Positions 50,265-59,601 of a stretch of DNA of 64,000 bases are shown piece after piece. Location of the stretch: positions 124,001 through 188,000 of the forward strand of contig NZ_LGTB01000009.1 of the NCBI RefSeq assembly GCF_001238275.1. The letters run 5' to 3'. The position numbers and the translations under genes were made by a program. The stretch's first letter is position 1; each line of letters opens with the position of its first letter. The notes under the pieces are model-generated. The model saw only the letters and a program-made list of their open reading frames with translations, searched no databases and had not been told where the DNA came from. The stretch comes from Bradyrhizobium viridifuturi (GTDB lineage Bacteria > Pseudomonadota > Alphaproteobacteria > Rhizobiales > Xanthobacteraceae).

Positions 50265-50348
50265 CGTCATTCCGGGATGGTGCGCTAGCACCAGACTCGG
50301 AATCTCGAGATTCCGGGCTCGATGCTGCCGGCATCGCGCCGGAATGAC
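50265..50348. repeat. intergenic inverted-repeat element
   Basis: It starts GTCATTCCGGGATGGTGCG and ends CGCGCCGGAATGAC, with CGGAATCTCGAGATTCCG as an inner hairpin. The nested arms follow the same plan as those at 12921, 51128, 55320 and 61259. Confidence 0.6.
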
Positions 50349-50426
50349 AGCCTCGTCAATTGCGTCCGCCACCGAGTACGGACAAGATGCCGGCCAATCA
50401 GCCGGCAAACATCTGCGGAGGAACTC

Positions 50427-51101
50427 ATGGGTACCAGCATCAGCTTCAAGCGTCCGGACGGCAAGGAAGCGTCGGGCTATCTCGCCAATGCCGCGCGCGG
50501 CAACGCACCCGGCGTGGTCGTGATCCAGGAATGGTGGGGCCTGCAGGACCAGATCAAGGGCATGTGCGACCGCTTCGCGCGGGCCGGTTTCGATGCGCTG
50601 GCGCCCGATCTCTACAAGGGCAAGGTGGTGCCGTATCACGACACCGACGCGGCCGGCAAAGAGATGAACTCGCTCGACTTCATGGACGCCACCACGCAGA
50701 CCGTGCGCGGCGCCGCGCAATATCTCGCCAAGAACGGCGCCAAGGTCGGCCTCACCGGCTTCTGCCTCGGCGGCGCAGTGACCATCATCGGCGCCACCAA
50801 GATCCCGGAATTGACCGCCGGTGTGGTGTTCTACGGCATTCCGCCGGAGCAGGCGGCCAAGCCTGCGGACGTGAGAATTCCGCTGCAGGGCCATTTTGCC
50901 ACCAAGGACGACTGGTGCACGCCGGCGCTGGTCGACGGCTTCGAGAAGGCGATGAAGGCCGCCGGCAAATCGCTGGAGCTATACCGCTATGACGCCGACC
51001 ACGGTTTCGGCAACGAGCAGCGCCTGTCGGTGCACGACCGGCAGTGCGCAGAGCTGGCGTGGGATCGGGCGACGGACTTTTTCAAGAAGCATCTGGGGTA
51101 A
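50427..51101 (+). CDS. dienelactone hydrolase family protein
   Basis: A 224-residue alpha/beta hydrolase, start ATG at 50427 behind GGAGGAAC, giving MGTSISFKRPDGKEASGYLA. The catalytic triad is Cys in GFCLGGAVTI, Asp in TKDDWCTPA and His in DADHGFGNEQ. Dienelactone hydrolases open cis-dienelactone in chloroaromatic degradation, but many family members act on other esters. It stands alone between two intergenic repeats. Confidence 0.9.
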   Translation: MGTSISFKRPDGKEASGYLANAARGNAPGVVVIQEWWGLQDQIKGMCDRFARAGFDALAPDLYKGKVVPYHDTDAAGKEMNSLDFMDATTQTVRGAAQYLAKNGAKVGLTGFCLGGAVTIIGATKIPELTAGVVFYGIPPEQAAKPADVRIPLQGHFATKDDWCTPALVDGFEKAMKAAGKSLELYRYDADHGFGNEQRLSVHDRQCAELAWDRATDFFKKHLG

Positions 51102-51127
51102 GCGCGCGATTGTCCGCAAACTCGCTG

Positions 51128-51243
51128 TCGTCCCGGCGAAAGCCGGGACCATACGCCGCGGCCGCGGTAATGGGCACATCGGCAGTCATCACGCCAAAAC
51201 AACTACACCCTGTGGTTATGGGTCCCGGCTTTCGCCGGGACGA
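51128..51243. repeat. intergenic inverted-repeat element
   Basis: A left arm starting TCGTCCCGGCGAAAGCCGGG (51128) pairs with the right arm ending CGCCGGGACGA (51243). The 115-base element lies between the dienelactone hydrolase gene and the end of the extradiol dioxygenase gene. The related element at 55320 has the same arm sequence with changes. Confidence 0.7.
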
Positions 51244-51252
51244 CGTGGAGAG

Positions 51253-52266
51253 TTAGCTCTCCGCCTTGACCCCGTCCCACCACGGGCACGTCCCCGACAT
51301 CAGCCTGAAATTGCCTTCCATCACCTGCACCGGCGCGCGCTTGCCCTCGGCGGCGGCACGCATCCGCATCTCGCGTGCGACCGCGCGGTCCTCCGGCGAG
51401 AGCCAGACGCGTTCGTGGCCCCACAGGCTCGGGCCGTCATACATCTCGAACGCCGTCCAGTTCGCAGGATCGATCTCGCGGCCGCCCCAGCCGCACTCGA
51501 CCATGAAGGCTGACGGCGATTTGGCGTAGAACGACGTCATCAAATCATTGGTGTGACGGCCGAGCGTGACGTTGACCCGGTCTTCCTGCTGCGCGATGTC
51601 GTAGGCTTGGCCGACATCGTCGAGCGAGAACAGCTCCACCATCAAATGATGCATGCCGTTGCTGCCGGTCTCAATCAGCGCCAGCGAATGGTGGCGGGCG
51701 TTGACGTGGAAGAAATAGGCGCGGAACGGCTTTTCGATGTAGTCGCTGAGACCGAAGCCGAGCACGTCGACATAGAAGCTCATGACAGGGACGAGATTCT
51801 CGACCGTCAGCACCGCGTGGCCGAGGCCGAGTGCGCCGGTGCGGAAGCCGGAGATCGAGCGTCCCGGCTTGAACGGCGTGTCGTCGATCTCGGCGCCGTG
51901 AAACGCCTCGAGCCGGTTGCCGGCCGGATCCCGGAACGAGATCAGGCCGCGCACCCGCCGGCTATCTGCGAGCGCCTGCGGCTCCGATGTCACGGCGACG
52001 CCGGCGCGCTCCAGCCGCGCCGCCAGCGCGTCGAGATCAGCGGCATCCGCGACCTCCCAGCCGAAGAACCGCGTGCCTTCGCCCTGCGCACGGTCGATCA
52101 CGATGCGCTGCTTGCGGTCGTCCATCCGAAACGCGAGCAGCGAGTTGCCGCGCTCGATCGCCTGCAGCCCGACCAGGCCGGTGCCGAATTGCCGCCAGTC
52201 GTCGAGCGCGTCGGAGCCGAAGCCGGCATATCCGAGACCCAAAATCGCCATCTGCGCCTCCGCCAT
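51253..52266 (-). CDS. extradiol dioxygenase-like VOC protein
   Basis: A 337-residue protein starting MAEAQMAILGLGYAGFGSDA, made of two VOC (vicinal oxygen chelate) modules. The putative iron ligands of type I extradiol dioxygenases are present: His150 in LGLGHAVLT, a His of NGMHHLMVE (206 or 207), and Glu257 in AFMVECGWGG. This matches 2,3-dihydroxybiphenyl dioxygenase-like enzymes that cleave catechols between C2 and C3. The substrate is not known and no ring-hydroxylation genes are near. Confidence 0.82.
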   Translation of the reverse strand: MAEAQMAILGLGYAGFGSDALDDWRQFGTGLVGLQAIERGNSLLAFRMDDRKQRIVIDRAQGEGTRFFGWEVADAADLDALAARLERAGVAVTSEPQALADSRRVRGLISFRDPAGNRLEAFHGAEIDDTPFKPGRSISGFRTGALGLGHAVLTVENLVPVMSFYVDVLGFGLSDYIEKPFRAYFFHVNARHHSLALIETGSNGMHHLMVELFSLDDVGQAYDIAQQEDRVNVTLGRHTNDLMTSFYAKSPSAFMVECGWGGREIDPANWTAFEMYDGPSLWGHERVWLSPEDRAVAREMRMRAAAEGKRAPVQVMEGNFRLMSGTCPWWDGVKAES

Positions 52267-52418
52267 CTGTCTGTTTTTTGGGCGGCTGATCGGCCGCCAT
52301 TTCGGCAAATCCTACGCGGATTCCTGGCTCTTCAAACCCCGAATATGGCGTCCCAGGCTGGGGCAGGGGGGTGAGGCCATCCCTTGACACGGCCCGCGCC
52401 GGGTGGTGTGTAACGGCC

Positions 52419-52469
52419 ATGAGCACCGTCGCCAGTCCATCCCGTCGTTGGTGGCCCACCTCCTCATAG
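52419..52469 (+). CDS. trp leader peptide
   Basis: A 16-codon ORF reading MSTVASPSRRWWPTSS before a TAG stop. Two adjacent Trp codons at positions 11-12 are the hallmark of a trp attenuator. It lies 110 bases upstream of trpE(G), and no other gene is present between them. When tryptophan is scarce the ribosome would stall here and change the RNA structure. Rhizobial trpE(G) genes are regulated this way. Confidence 0.8.
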   Translation: MSTVASPSRRWWPTSS

Positions 52470-52492
52470 GTGGCCGGTGCGTTTTCTTTTTT
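52456..52492 (+). terminator. attenuator region of trpE(G)
   Basis: CCACCT (52456-52461) can pair with AGGTGG (52468-52473), and GCACCG (52423-52428) with CGGTGC (52475-52480), which is directly followed by GTTTTCTTTTTT. The two pairings compete for bases 52472-52473. Together with the Trp-Trp leader this fits a transcription attenuator, although the exact fold is inferred. Confidence 0.6.
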
Positions 52493-52493
52493 C

Positions 52494-52540
52494 ACAAACG
52501 TCGAAGGTCGCCATCGCAGTGCGACGGTCCCTTCGTTTGT
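52494..52540 (+). other. long hairpin in the trpE(G) leader
   Basis: ACAAACG (52494-52500) pairs with CGTTTGT (52534-52540). Inside, AAGG pairs with CCTT and GTCGC with GCGAC, giving a long interrupted stem. No T-run follows, so it is not a classical terminator; it may be an RNA stabiliser or part of the antiterminated state. Confidence 0.45.
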
Positions 52541-52581
52541 CCTGTGTGGCGCTCTCTTCCCAAGTCTCGTAAGAGGATCAC

Positions 52582-54747
52582 ATGAACAGGACAGTCTTCT
52601 CCCTGCCGGCCAAGAGCGAGTATCTGACCAATGGCGGCCTTGCCGTCGCGCGCGTGGTCGAACAGTTCACCGGCGGCGCCAATCGCCTCGATGATCTGAT
52701 TGCGCTGCTCGACCGCCGCCGCGGCGTGGTGCTGTCCTCGGGCACGACGGTGCCGGGCCGCTACGAGAGCTTTGACCTCGGCTTCGCCGATCCGCCCCTG
52801 GTGCTGGAGACGTCAGGCACCGATTTTTCGCTGCAGGCACTGAACCCGCGCGGCGAGGTCCTGATCGCCTTCCTCGGCGACGTGCTGCGCGAGCCCTGCG
52901 TCGTGATCTCCGAGCGGAGCGCGACGAAGCTCTCCGGCCATATCGTCCGCGGCGAAGCGCCGGTCGAGGAAGACCAACGCACCCGCCGCGCCAGCGTGAT
53001 GTCGCTGGTGCGCGACATGGTGGCGGCGTTCACCTCCAATGCCGATCCGCTGCTCGGCCTGTTCGGCGCCTTCGCCTACGATCTCGTGTTCCAGATCGAG
53101 GACCTCGTGCAGAAGCGCGCCCGCGAGGCCGACCAGCGCGACATCGTGCTCTACGTGCCGGACCGGCTGCTGGCCTATGACCGTGCCACCGGCCGCGGCG
53201 TGGCGCTGAATTACGAGTTCGCGTGGAAAGGCAAGTCCACCGCCGGCCAGTCGCATGAGACCGCGCCGAGCCTCTATGCCAAGACCGGGCGGCAAGGCTT
53301 TGCCGATCACGCGCCGGGCGAATACCAGGCGACGGTGGAAGTGGCGCGCGCGGCGTTTGCCCGCGGCGACCTGTTCGAAGCGGTGCCCGGGCAGCTGTTC
53401 GCCGAGCCGTGCGAGCGCTCGCCGGCTGAAGTGTTCCAGCGGCTCTGCCGCATCAACCCGTCGCCCTATGGCGCGCTGATGAATCTCGGCGACGGCGAGT
53501 TTCTGGTCTCGGCATCGCCCGAGATGTTCGTGCGCTCGGACGGCCGCCGGGTCGAGACCTGCCCGATCTCGGGCACCATCGCGCGCGGCTCGGATTCGAT
53601 CGGCGATGCCGAGCAGATCCGCAAGCTGCTGAACTCGGAGAAGGACGAGTTCGAGCTCAACATGTGCACCGACGTCGACCGCAACGACAAGGCGCGCGTC
53701 TGCGTGCCCGGCACCATCAAGGTGCTGGCGCGGCGCCAGATCGAGACCTACTCAAAACTGTTCCACACCGTCGACCACGTCGAGGGCATGCTGCGGCCGG
53801 GCTTCGATTCGCTCGACGCCTTCCTGACCCATGCCTGGGCGGTCACCGTGACCGGCGCGCCGAAACTGTGGGCGATGCAGTTCGTCGAGGACCACGAGCG
53901 GTCGCCGCGGCGCTGGTACGCCGGCGCGATCGGCTGCGTCAATTTCGACGGCAGCATCAACACCGGCCTCACCATCCGCACCATCCGCATGAAGGACGGC
54001 CTCGCCGAGGTGCGGGTCGGCGCGACCTGCCTGTTCGACTCCGATCCCGCCGCGGAAGACCGCGAGTGCCAGGTCAAGGCGGCGGCGCTGTTTCAGGCGC
54101 TGCGCGGCGATCCGCCGAAGCCGCTGTCGGATTTCGCGCCCGACGCCACCGGCTCGGGCAAGAACGTGCTGCTGATCGATCATGACGACAGCTTCGTGCA
54201 CATGCTGGCGGACTACTTCCGCCAGGTCGGCGCCAACGTCACCGTGGTCCGGCACATCCATGCCCAGGACATGCTCAAGAAGAAGGGCTGGGATCTGCTA
54301 GTGCTGTCGCCCGGGCCGGGTCGCCCGGAGGATTTCGGCATCGCCAAGACCATCGACACCGCGCTCGAGAAGAAGCTGCCGATCTTCGGCGTCTGCCTCG
54401 GCGTGCAGGCGATCGGCGAATATTTCGGCGGCGAGCTCGGCCAGCTTACCCAGCCCGCGCATGGCCGTCCGTCGCGCGTCCAGGTGCGTGGCGGCCGGCT
54501 GATGCACAACCTGCCCAATGAGATCGTGATCGGCCGCTACCACTCGCTCTATGTCGAGCGCGACAGCGTGCCCGAGGTGCTGGCGGTGACCGCGGCCACG
54601 GAAGACGGCGTCGCGATGGTGATCGAGCACAAGACCCTGCCGGTCGGCGGCGTGCAATTCCATCCGGAATCGCTGATGTCGCTCGGCAACGAGGTCGGCC
54701 TGCGTATTGTCGAGAATGCATTCCGGCTTGATCCGCCGGCCAATTGA
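52582..54747 (+). CDS. trpE(G): fused anthranilate synthase, TrpE and TrpG domains
   Basis: A 721-residue bifunctional enzyme. Residues about 1-510 are chorismate-binding TrpE, with PISGTIARG and the [16 protein letters not shown] motif and [11 protein letters not shown]. Residues about 525-715 are a class I glutamine amidotransferase with nucleophile Cys in [16 protein letters not shown] and the His-Glu of [11 protein letters not shown]. It makes anthranilate from chorismate and glutamine, the first step of tryptophan synthesis. The fusion is common in rhizobia. It is preceded by a trp attenuator and followed by apt. Confidence 0.95.
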   Translation: MNRTVFSLPAKSEYLTNGGLAVARVVEQFTGGANRLDDLIALLDRRRGVVLSSGTTVPGRYESFDLGFADPPLVLETSGTDFSLQALNPRGEVLIAFLGDVLREPCVVISERSATKLSGHIVRGEAPVEEDQRTRRASVMSLVRDMVAAFTSNADPLLGLFGAFAYDLVFQIEDLVQKRAREADQRDIVLYVPDRLLAYDRATGRGVALNYEFAWKGKSTAGQSHETAPSLYAKTGRQGFADHAPGEYQATVEVARAAFARGDLFEAVPGQLFAEPCERSPAEVFQRLCRINPSPYGALMNLGDGEFLVSASPEMFVRSDGRRVETCPISGTIARGSDSIGDAEQIRKLLNSEKDEFELNMCTDVDRNDKARVCVPGTIKVLARRQIETYSKLFHTVDHVEGMLRPGFDSLDAFLTHAWAVTVTGAPKLWAMQFVEDHERSPRRWYAGAIGCVNFDGSINTGLTIRTIRMKDGLAEVRVGATCLFDSDPAAEDRECQVKAAALFQALRGDPPKPLSDFAPDATGSGKNVLLIDHDDSFVHMLADYFRQVGANVTVVRHIHAQDMLKKKGWDLLVLSPGPGRPEDFGIAKTIDTALEKKLPIFGVCLGVQAIGEYFGGELGQLTQPAHGRPSRVQVRGGRLMHNLPNEIVIGRYHSLYVERDSVPEVLAVTAATEDGVAMVIEHKTLPVGGVQFHPESLMSLGNEVGLRIVENAFRLDPPAN

Positions 54748-54761
54748 GGATTGCGAGACCA

Positions 54762-55301
54762 ATGACCTTCGACCACGACATCAAGGCGACCGTTCGCACC
54801 ATCCCGGACTACCCGAAGAAGGGCATCCTGTTTCGCGACATCACGACGCTGCTCGCGGATGCCCGCGCCTTCCGCCGGGCGGTGGACGAGCTGGTGCATC
54901 CCTGGGCGGGCGCCAAGGTCGACAAGGTCGCAGGCATCGAGGCCCGCGGCTTCATCCTCGGCGGCGCGGTGGCGCATCAGCTCTCCGCCGGCTTCGTGCC
55001 GATCCGCAAGAAGGGCAAGCTGCCGCACACCACGGTGCGGATCGCCTATTCGCTTGAGTACGGCATCGACGAGATGGAGATGCATGCCGACGCTGTGCAG
55101 CCCGGCGAGCGCGTGATCCTGGTCGACGATCTGATCGCGACCGGCGGCACCGCGGAGGGCGCGGTGAAGCTGCTGCGCCAGATCGGCGCCAATGTGGTCG
55201 CGGCCTGCTTCATCGTCGATTTACCCGATCTCGGCGGCGCGGCGAAGCTGCGTGCGATGGACGTGCCGGTGCGCACGCTGATGGCGTTCGAGGGGCACTA
55301 G
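54762..55301 (+). CDS. apt: adenine phosphoribosyltransferase
   Basis: A 179-residue enzyme, start ATG at 54762, giving [20 protein letters not shown]. The PRPP-binding motif is [20 protein letters not shown] (residues about 118-137), and [20 protein letters not shown] marks the purine site. It converts adenine and PRPP to AMP in salvage. It is 14 bases after trpE(G) in the same direction, so it may be read through from the trp promoter. Confidence 0.93.
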   Translation: MTFDHDIKATVRTIPDYPKKGILFRDITTLLADARAFRRAVDELVHPWAGAKVDKVAGIEARGFILGGAVAHQLSAGFVPIRKKGKLPHTTVRIAYSLEYGIDEMEMHADAVQPGERVILVDDLIATGGTAEGAVKLLRQIGANVVAACFIVDLPDLGGAAKLRAMDVPVRTLMAFEGH

Positions 55302-55319
55302 CGTCGCTCCCTCCACACG

Positions 55320-55451
55320 GTCGTCCCTGCGAAAGCAGGGACCCATAACCACGAATGCTGGTTGTGGGGAAATGCTGTGGCCCCAACTTTCGCCAAATGC
55401 GCAGCCGTGTTTATGGGTCCCGGCTCGCGCTTCGCTTGGCCGGGACGACGG
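55320..55451. repeat. intergenic inverted-repeat element
   Basis: It starts GTCGTCCCTGCGAAAGCAGG and ends GGCCGGGACGACG, with inner GGTTGTGG and facing arms. The arms resemble those of the element at 51128. It separates apt from the convergent ATPase gene. Confidence 0.6.
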
Positions 55452-56120
55452 CTAGCCCCGCTGCAGCAGCATGCTGAGCTCGAGATCCCGGAACGTGGTG
55501 TAATTCCGCCGGATCCACTGATGCAGCTCGGTCGATGAATCCTTCTCCTGGCGCAGATAGCCGGTGAAGGAGAAAGTCAGCCGGTCGATATAGGTCTTCA
55601 GGAACACCGGCAGCGCGCGGAAGCGTAGCACCCGGCTGGCGGTCATGACCGGCGACAGCTCGCCGCGCACCACGAATTCATTGTCGATGACGATCAGTGC
55701 GTTCGGCGGGATCAGGCCTTGCAGCATCTGGTAGCCGCGCACCGAGGCGCGGTCGGTGTCCGCAACGTACAGGATGACGGGCGAGACGCGTCGGCGCAGG
55801 GCCTCCTTCATCAGCCCGATCTCGTCGCACATTTTGAAGAATTCGTCGAAGGCGTGGTAGCCGAGGTCGATCACCTTGGCGATGCCGTCATTGACGATGA
55901 CCCGGTCCATCAGCTGCATCTTGCCGTAGGTGTCGATCACGTCTGCGGTTTCCGTGATCCGCGGCAGGTAGTCGAGCAGCGACGGCTCCTTTAGGTTGAT
56001 GTCGTAGCAGACCACGTCGCCGTTCTTGAGCAGCAGGAATTCCGCAAGCAGCCGCGCGATCAGCGTCTTGCCGACCTGCGGGCGGGGCGAGCAGATGATG
56101 TAGACGGGCGTGGATGACAT
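55452..56120 (-). CDS. orphan P-loop ATPase of ParA/MinD type, first of a pair
   Basis: A 222-residue protein starting MSSTPVYIICSPRPQVGKTL. The P-loop CSPRPQVGKT has the GKT end but not the deviant KGGVGKT lysine of ParA proteins. Later segments, VCYDINLKEPSLLDYLP and AKVIDLGYHAFDEFF, fit the second and third nucleotide-contact regions. There is no DNA-binding domain. The end is variable (FRDLELSMLLQRG). It lies 60 bases after the larger ATPase gene (56181-56924) in the same direction. Function unknown; a partition or polar positioning role is possible. Confidence 0.65.
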   Translation of the reverse strand: MSSTPVYIICSPRPQVGKTLIARLLAEFLLLKNGDVVCYDINLKEPSLLDYLPRITETADVIDTYGKMQLMDRVIVNDGIAKVIDLGYHAFDEFFKMCDEIGLMKEALRRRVSPVILYVADTDRASVRGYQMLQGLIPPNALIVIDNEFVVRGELSPVMTASRVLRFRALPVFLKTYIDRLTFSFTGYLRQEKDSSTELHQWIRRNYTTFRDLELSMLLQRG

Positions 56121-56180
56121 CGCCCGCTATATCAGGCCAAATTTTCGCCTAATCCAGCCCCATCGCCGCCCCGGGCGCGA

Positions 56181-56924
56181 CTATTTTTCGCCCTTGGCCG
56201 ATTTGGCGCCGACCAGGTCGGTCAGCTTGATCCGGTCGTACTCGCTCCAGACGTTGGCGAGCCAATGCCGGACATAGCCGCGCAGCACGAACGAATAATT
56301 CGCGGCGTCGTCGTTGATGCCCTTGTTGGCGACGAATTTCAGGAACGGAACCGAGGACACCTCGACCTGCTCATAGGCCATTTCGTTGAGCTTGGGGATC
56401 GTAAGGTCGGTCGCGTCCTTGATGCGGTGGAAGTAGGAATTGTAGGTCGCCTGGTCCCACTGGAAGAACTGGGTGTCGTTGATGAAGTTCTTCACCAGGA
56501 AATATTTTGCGCCGCCCATGAAGCCGGCGGTCTCGGCGATCTCGTCCAGCGAAGCGATCGACGGGCCGAGGATATGGAACACGGCGAAGGTGATCTGGCC
56601 GGAGCGCGCCGCATCGAGGAAGCCGATGTCGCGCAGCGAGGCCAGCGCGGGCGACAACAGGCCGGCGCGGACGTCGATCACGGTGACCGCGGGACCCGAG
56701 TTCAGCGTATCGAATATCTTCATCTGGTCCGCGGTCGTCGTCATGTCGACGATCTCGGTGATGTCGGGATGGAAGCGCTTCAGCGTGCCGCGCGGCGACT
56801 CGGTGTCGAACGCCCGGGTCTGCACATTGTTGGCACTGAAATAGTCCAGGAGCGTCCGCGAGACGGTGGTCTTGCCGACCCCGCCCTTGTCAGCGCCCAC
56901 CACGATCACAACCGGCTTTGCCAT
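56181..56924 (-). CDS. orphan ParA/MinD-like ATPase, second of a pair
   Basis: A 247-residue protein starting MAKPVVIVVGADKGGVGKTT with a classic deviant Walker A GADKGGVGKTT (residues 10-20). AFDTESPRG and VIDVRAGLLSPALASL are the switch regions, and LVKNFINDTQFFQWD fits the nucleotide-specificity loop. A C-terminal basic tail (VGAKSAKGEK) could bind nucleic acid or membrane. The longer frame upstream has no support. It is probably cotranscribed with the smaller ATPase at 55452. The cargo is unknown and no centromere-like repeats are near. Confidence 0.75.
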   Translation of the reverse strand: MAKPVVIVVGADKGGVGKTTVSRTLLDYFSANNVQTRAFDTESPRGTLKRFHPDITEIVDMTTTADQMKIFDTLNSGPAVTVIDVRAGLLSPALASLRDIGFLDAARSGQITFAVFHILGPSIASLDEIAETAGFMGGAKYFLVKNFINDTQFFQWDQATYNSYFHRIKDATDLTIPKLNEMAYEQVEVSSVPFLKFVANKGINDDAANYSFVLRGYVRHWLANVWSEYDRIKLTDLVGAKSAKGEK

Positions 56925-57089
56925 GGAAATCCCTTGAAAGCGCGCTCCCGACCGCGATGGCGATCGGCAAGTCCCCACACCTGCTTTGGGCGCGAACATG
57001 GCAGAAACAAGGGAGAATTCAATTCCTTAAGGCGCCCACAATCGGTTTGATGCGGATTTCCTTAATGGACTGAGTAGCCTAGCGGGCAA

Positions 57090-58328
57090 TCAGCGGTGCC
57101 TGCCCCAGGGTCCCTGAAGCGGGCCTTGGAGAGGCCCGAATGGGCCCTGCGCGGGGCCCGCGCCCGGCAGCGGCGGCGGATTGCTCGGCTGCGCGGGCGG
57201 ATCGCCCCACGGGCCATGGGTCACTGGCGGAGGCTGATCGCCCGGCCTGGACGGCCGGTCCTGCGTCTCCGTCTGGTCCGATGTCTCGTCAGGCAGTGCC
57301 AGCGGTCCGGGATCGCGGCCGCCGGCATATTTCACCAACGCATCGACCCGGGACTTCACCGACGGGTGGGTGGCGAACAGGTCGGCAAAGCCCTCGCGCG
57401 GATTGTCGACGCAGAGTTCCATCACCGCCGAGGTGGCGTCCGGCAGTTCGCCGCGGTTCTCGATCTTGCGCAGCGCCGAGATCATCGCATCGGGGTTCTT
57501 GGTCAGTTCGACCGAGCCGGCATCGGCGAGGAATTCGCGCGAGCGCGACAGCGCGAGCTTGACCACCTGCGACAGCAGCCAAGCCAGCACGATCAGCGCG
57601 ACCGCGATGATGATGACAACAATCGCGCCGCCGCCCGAACCCTTGCTGTCGCGGTCCGAGGAGGATGACGACGATCGCGAGGATGATGACGACCAGCCGC
57701 CACCGCTGCCGCTCGAGTTCCACGACAGGTTCGTGAACAGGCGGAAGAACAGCTCGCCGAAGAAGCCGACCACGCCGGCGATGATCACCGCGATCACCAT
57801 CAGCTGTACGTCGCCGTTCTTGATATGGGTGAGCTCGTGGCCAAGCACGGCCTCGATCTCCTGATCGTTCAGCGCCTTCAACAGACCGGTGGTGACCGTG
57901 ATGGCGTATTGCCGCGGGTTGAGGCCGGTCGCGAACGCGTTCAGCGCCGGGCTGTCCATCACCTTCAGCTTCGGCATCGGGATGCCGCGCGAGATGCAGA
58001 GGTTTTCCAGCAGATTGTAGAGCCGCGGCTGCTGCTGCCGCGTCACGCTTTCGCCGCCGGTGACGGCGTCGATCATCTTCTGGTGGAAGAAATAGGCGAT
58101 CACGATCCAGGCCACGGCCGCGATCGTCGCCCAGGGCAGGGCGGAGACCAGGTCGCGCGAGGCCCGCGTCAAATAATAGTCGACCGTGCGGCCGCTATCG
58201 ATCATCACCTCGGCGACCAGCGCGCCGGCATAGACCAGCACGTAGATCAGCAGGAACAGGCCGGCGAGCAGCAGCATCGAACGAAACTTGTTCGATGCGA
58301 TATGCGTATAGAGACCATAGGCGGCCAT
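57090..58328 (-). CDS. M48 family metallopeptidase with Ser-rich linker
   Basis: A 412-residue membrane protease. Two N-terminal helices (about 17-42 and 65-82) precede the zinc motif HELTH (164-168). A Ser/Gly-rich segment (about 205-235) interrupts the region after it, followed by another helix (AIVVIIIAVALIVLAWLLSQ) and a downstream Glu ligand in SRSREFLADA. The C-terminal 70 residues are Pro/Gly-rich. It is a divergent relative of HtpX and is coupled with LemA upstream, a known pairing. Confidence 0.85.
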   Translation of the reverse strand: MAAYGLYTHIASNKFRSMLLLAGLFLLIYVLVYAGALVAEVMIDSGRTVDYYLTRASRDLVSALPWATIAAVAWIVIAYFFHQKMIDAVTGGESVTRQQQPRLYNLLENLCISRGIPMPKLKVMDSPALNAFATGLNPRQYAITVTTGLLKALNDQEIEAVLGHELTHIKNGDVQLMVIAVIIAGVVGFFGELFFRLFTNLSWNSSGSGGGWSSSSSRSSSSSSDRDSKGSGGGAIVVIIIAVALIVLAWLLSQVVKLALSRSREFLADAGSVELTKNPDAMISALRKIENRGELPDATSAVMELCVDNPREGFADLFATHPSVKSRVDALVKYAGGRDPGPLALPDETSDQTETQDRPSRPGDQPPPVTHGPWGDPPAQPSNPPPLPGAGPAQGPFGPLQGPLQGPWGRHR

Positions 58329-58362
58329 GACGGAGCAGCCTCTCGCCGGAGCGCGTTGCGCC

Positions 58363-58923
58363 TCAGAACTTCACGCTCGGTGCCGCCTCGACCTCCGTGC
58401 GGCTGGCGCCGAGGTCGAAGAAATCCTTGCGGGTGAAGCCGAACATGCCGGCGAATAAGGCGGCCGGCATCTGCTGGATGCCGGTGTTGTATTCCTGGAC
58501 CGCGTTGTTGAAGAAGCGGCGGCTGGCTGCGATCTTGTTCTCGAGATCGGACAGCTCGGAGGCGAGCTGCTGGAAATTGGCGTTGGCCTTGAGGTCCGGA
58601 TAGGCCTCCGACAGCGCGATCAGCCGGCCCAGCGCGCCGGAAAGCTGGTTCTCCGCCGCCGACACCTGGGCCGGACCCTGTGCCGACATCGCCGAGTTGC
58701 GCGCCTTGATGACGTCGTCGAGCGTGCCGCGCTCATGGGAGGCATAGCCCTTCACGGTCTCGACCAGGTTCGGGATCAGGTCGTGACGCTGCTTGAGTTG
58801 CACGTCGATGTCGGCAAACGCCTGGCTGACCCGCTGGCCGAGCGCGACCAGCCGGTTGTAGGCGCCGAACGCAAACAGCACGAGAAGGACGATGACGCCG
58901 ATAACGATCCAGCTGGTCGACAT
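58363..58923 (-). CDS. lemA: LemA family protein
   Basis: A 186-residue protein starting MSTSWIVIGVIVLLVLFAFG with an N-terminal membrane helix. The rest is the coiled, four-helix LemA domain: QRHDLIPNLVETVKGYASHE and ANFQQLASELSDLENKIAAS. LemA proteins are commonly paired with an M48 protease, as here (35 bases apart). The role may be in membrane protein quality control. It is the first gene of this pair. Confidence 0.88.
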   Translation of the reverse strand: MSTSWIVIGVIVLLVLFAFGAYNRLVALGQRVSQAFADIDVQLKQRHDLIPNLVETVKGYASHERGTLDDVIKARNSAMSAQGPAQVSAAENQLSGALGRLIALSEAYPDLKANANFQQLASELSDLENKIAASRRFFNNAVQEYNTGIQQMPAALFAGMFGFTRKDFFDLGASRTEVEAAPSVKF

Positions 58924-59037
58924 GACAGGGCAACTCCTGATGGACGAGACGGCGGCACCGTAGCCCAAGATCGGGGCGCAGGGCAGCCCGCCGCGAAAAG
59001 GTGGGCACGCGTTGGTCGGCCGGTCCCCCTGATAGGT

Positions 59038-59601
59038 TCAATTCGAAGCCGGCCAGCGCTCGCCCGCGGGCGCCTGGCGGACGCCATCTTGCAGGGGGAT
59101 TCCGGTCGCCGCAGACAATTCCGAGGCGAGCCAACTGGCTTCGTCCAGCGACCACGACTGCACCGGAATCCTGTGCCTGCCGCCCCGCTTGAAGTCGACG
59201 ATCACGTCCGTGCGAGACCAGCTCCACTGGGCCACCGTATCCGTATACGTCATGATTCCGACTTCACTGCATTCGTCGAACGAGCAGTGTTCTATGACTT
59301 CGGTCCGCAGCACGACCCTCGTCCATCGTAGAACGAACGACCTGACGATCGTCATTTTCCGGTCATCCGGATCGATCCGGACGGCCGATTGCCTGACGAT
59401 GCCGAGAGCGACGATGCAGCCGAGCAAGACGAGTACTGCAAATGTCCGGGTTTGACCTGCGGAAGGATCGATCGTCTTCCCAATGAGGATCGCGAGGGCG
59501 GAAACGGCGGAGGCGATAGTCCATAGCCCCCATCGTATGCCAATGCCGTCCGACACGAACACGATTGTCTTGGATGATCCGCTGGGCTCGTGCTGAGCCA
59601 T
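59038..59601 (-). CDS. membrane protein of unknown function, paralogue A
   Basis: A 187-residue protein starting MAQHEPSGSSKTIVFVSDGI, with two membrane helices (about 21-40 and 50-70) and a soluble C-terminal domain. The C-terminus, SWLASELSAATGIPLQDG, matches the end of the neighbour at 59772 (VASLLSEATGIPRLD), as do their two-helix starts, so the two are diverged paralogues. I do not recognise a family. Confidence 0.7.
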   Translation of the reverse strand: MAQHEPSGSSKTIVFVSDGIGIRWGLWTIASAVSALAILIGKTIDPSAGQTRTFAVLVLLGCIVALGIVRQSAVRIDPDDRKMTIVRSFVLRWTRVVLRTEVIEHCSFDECSEVGIMTYTDTVAQWSWSRTDVIVDFKRGGRHRIPVQSWSLDEASWLASELSAATGIPLQDGVRQAPAGERWPASN

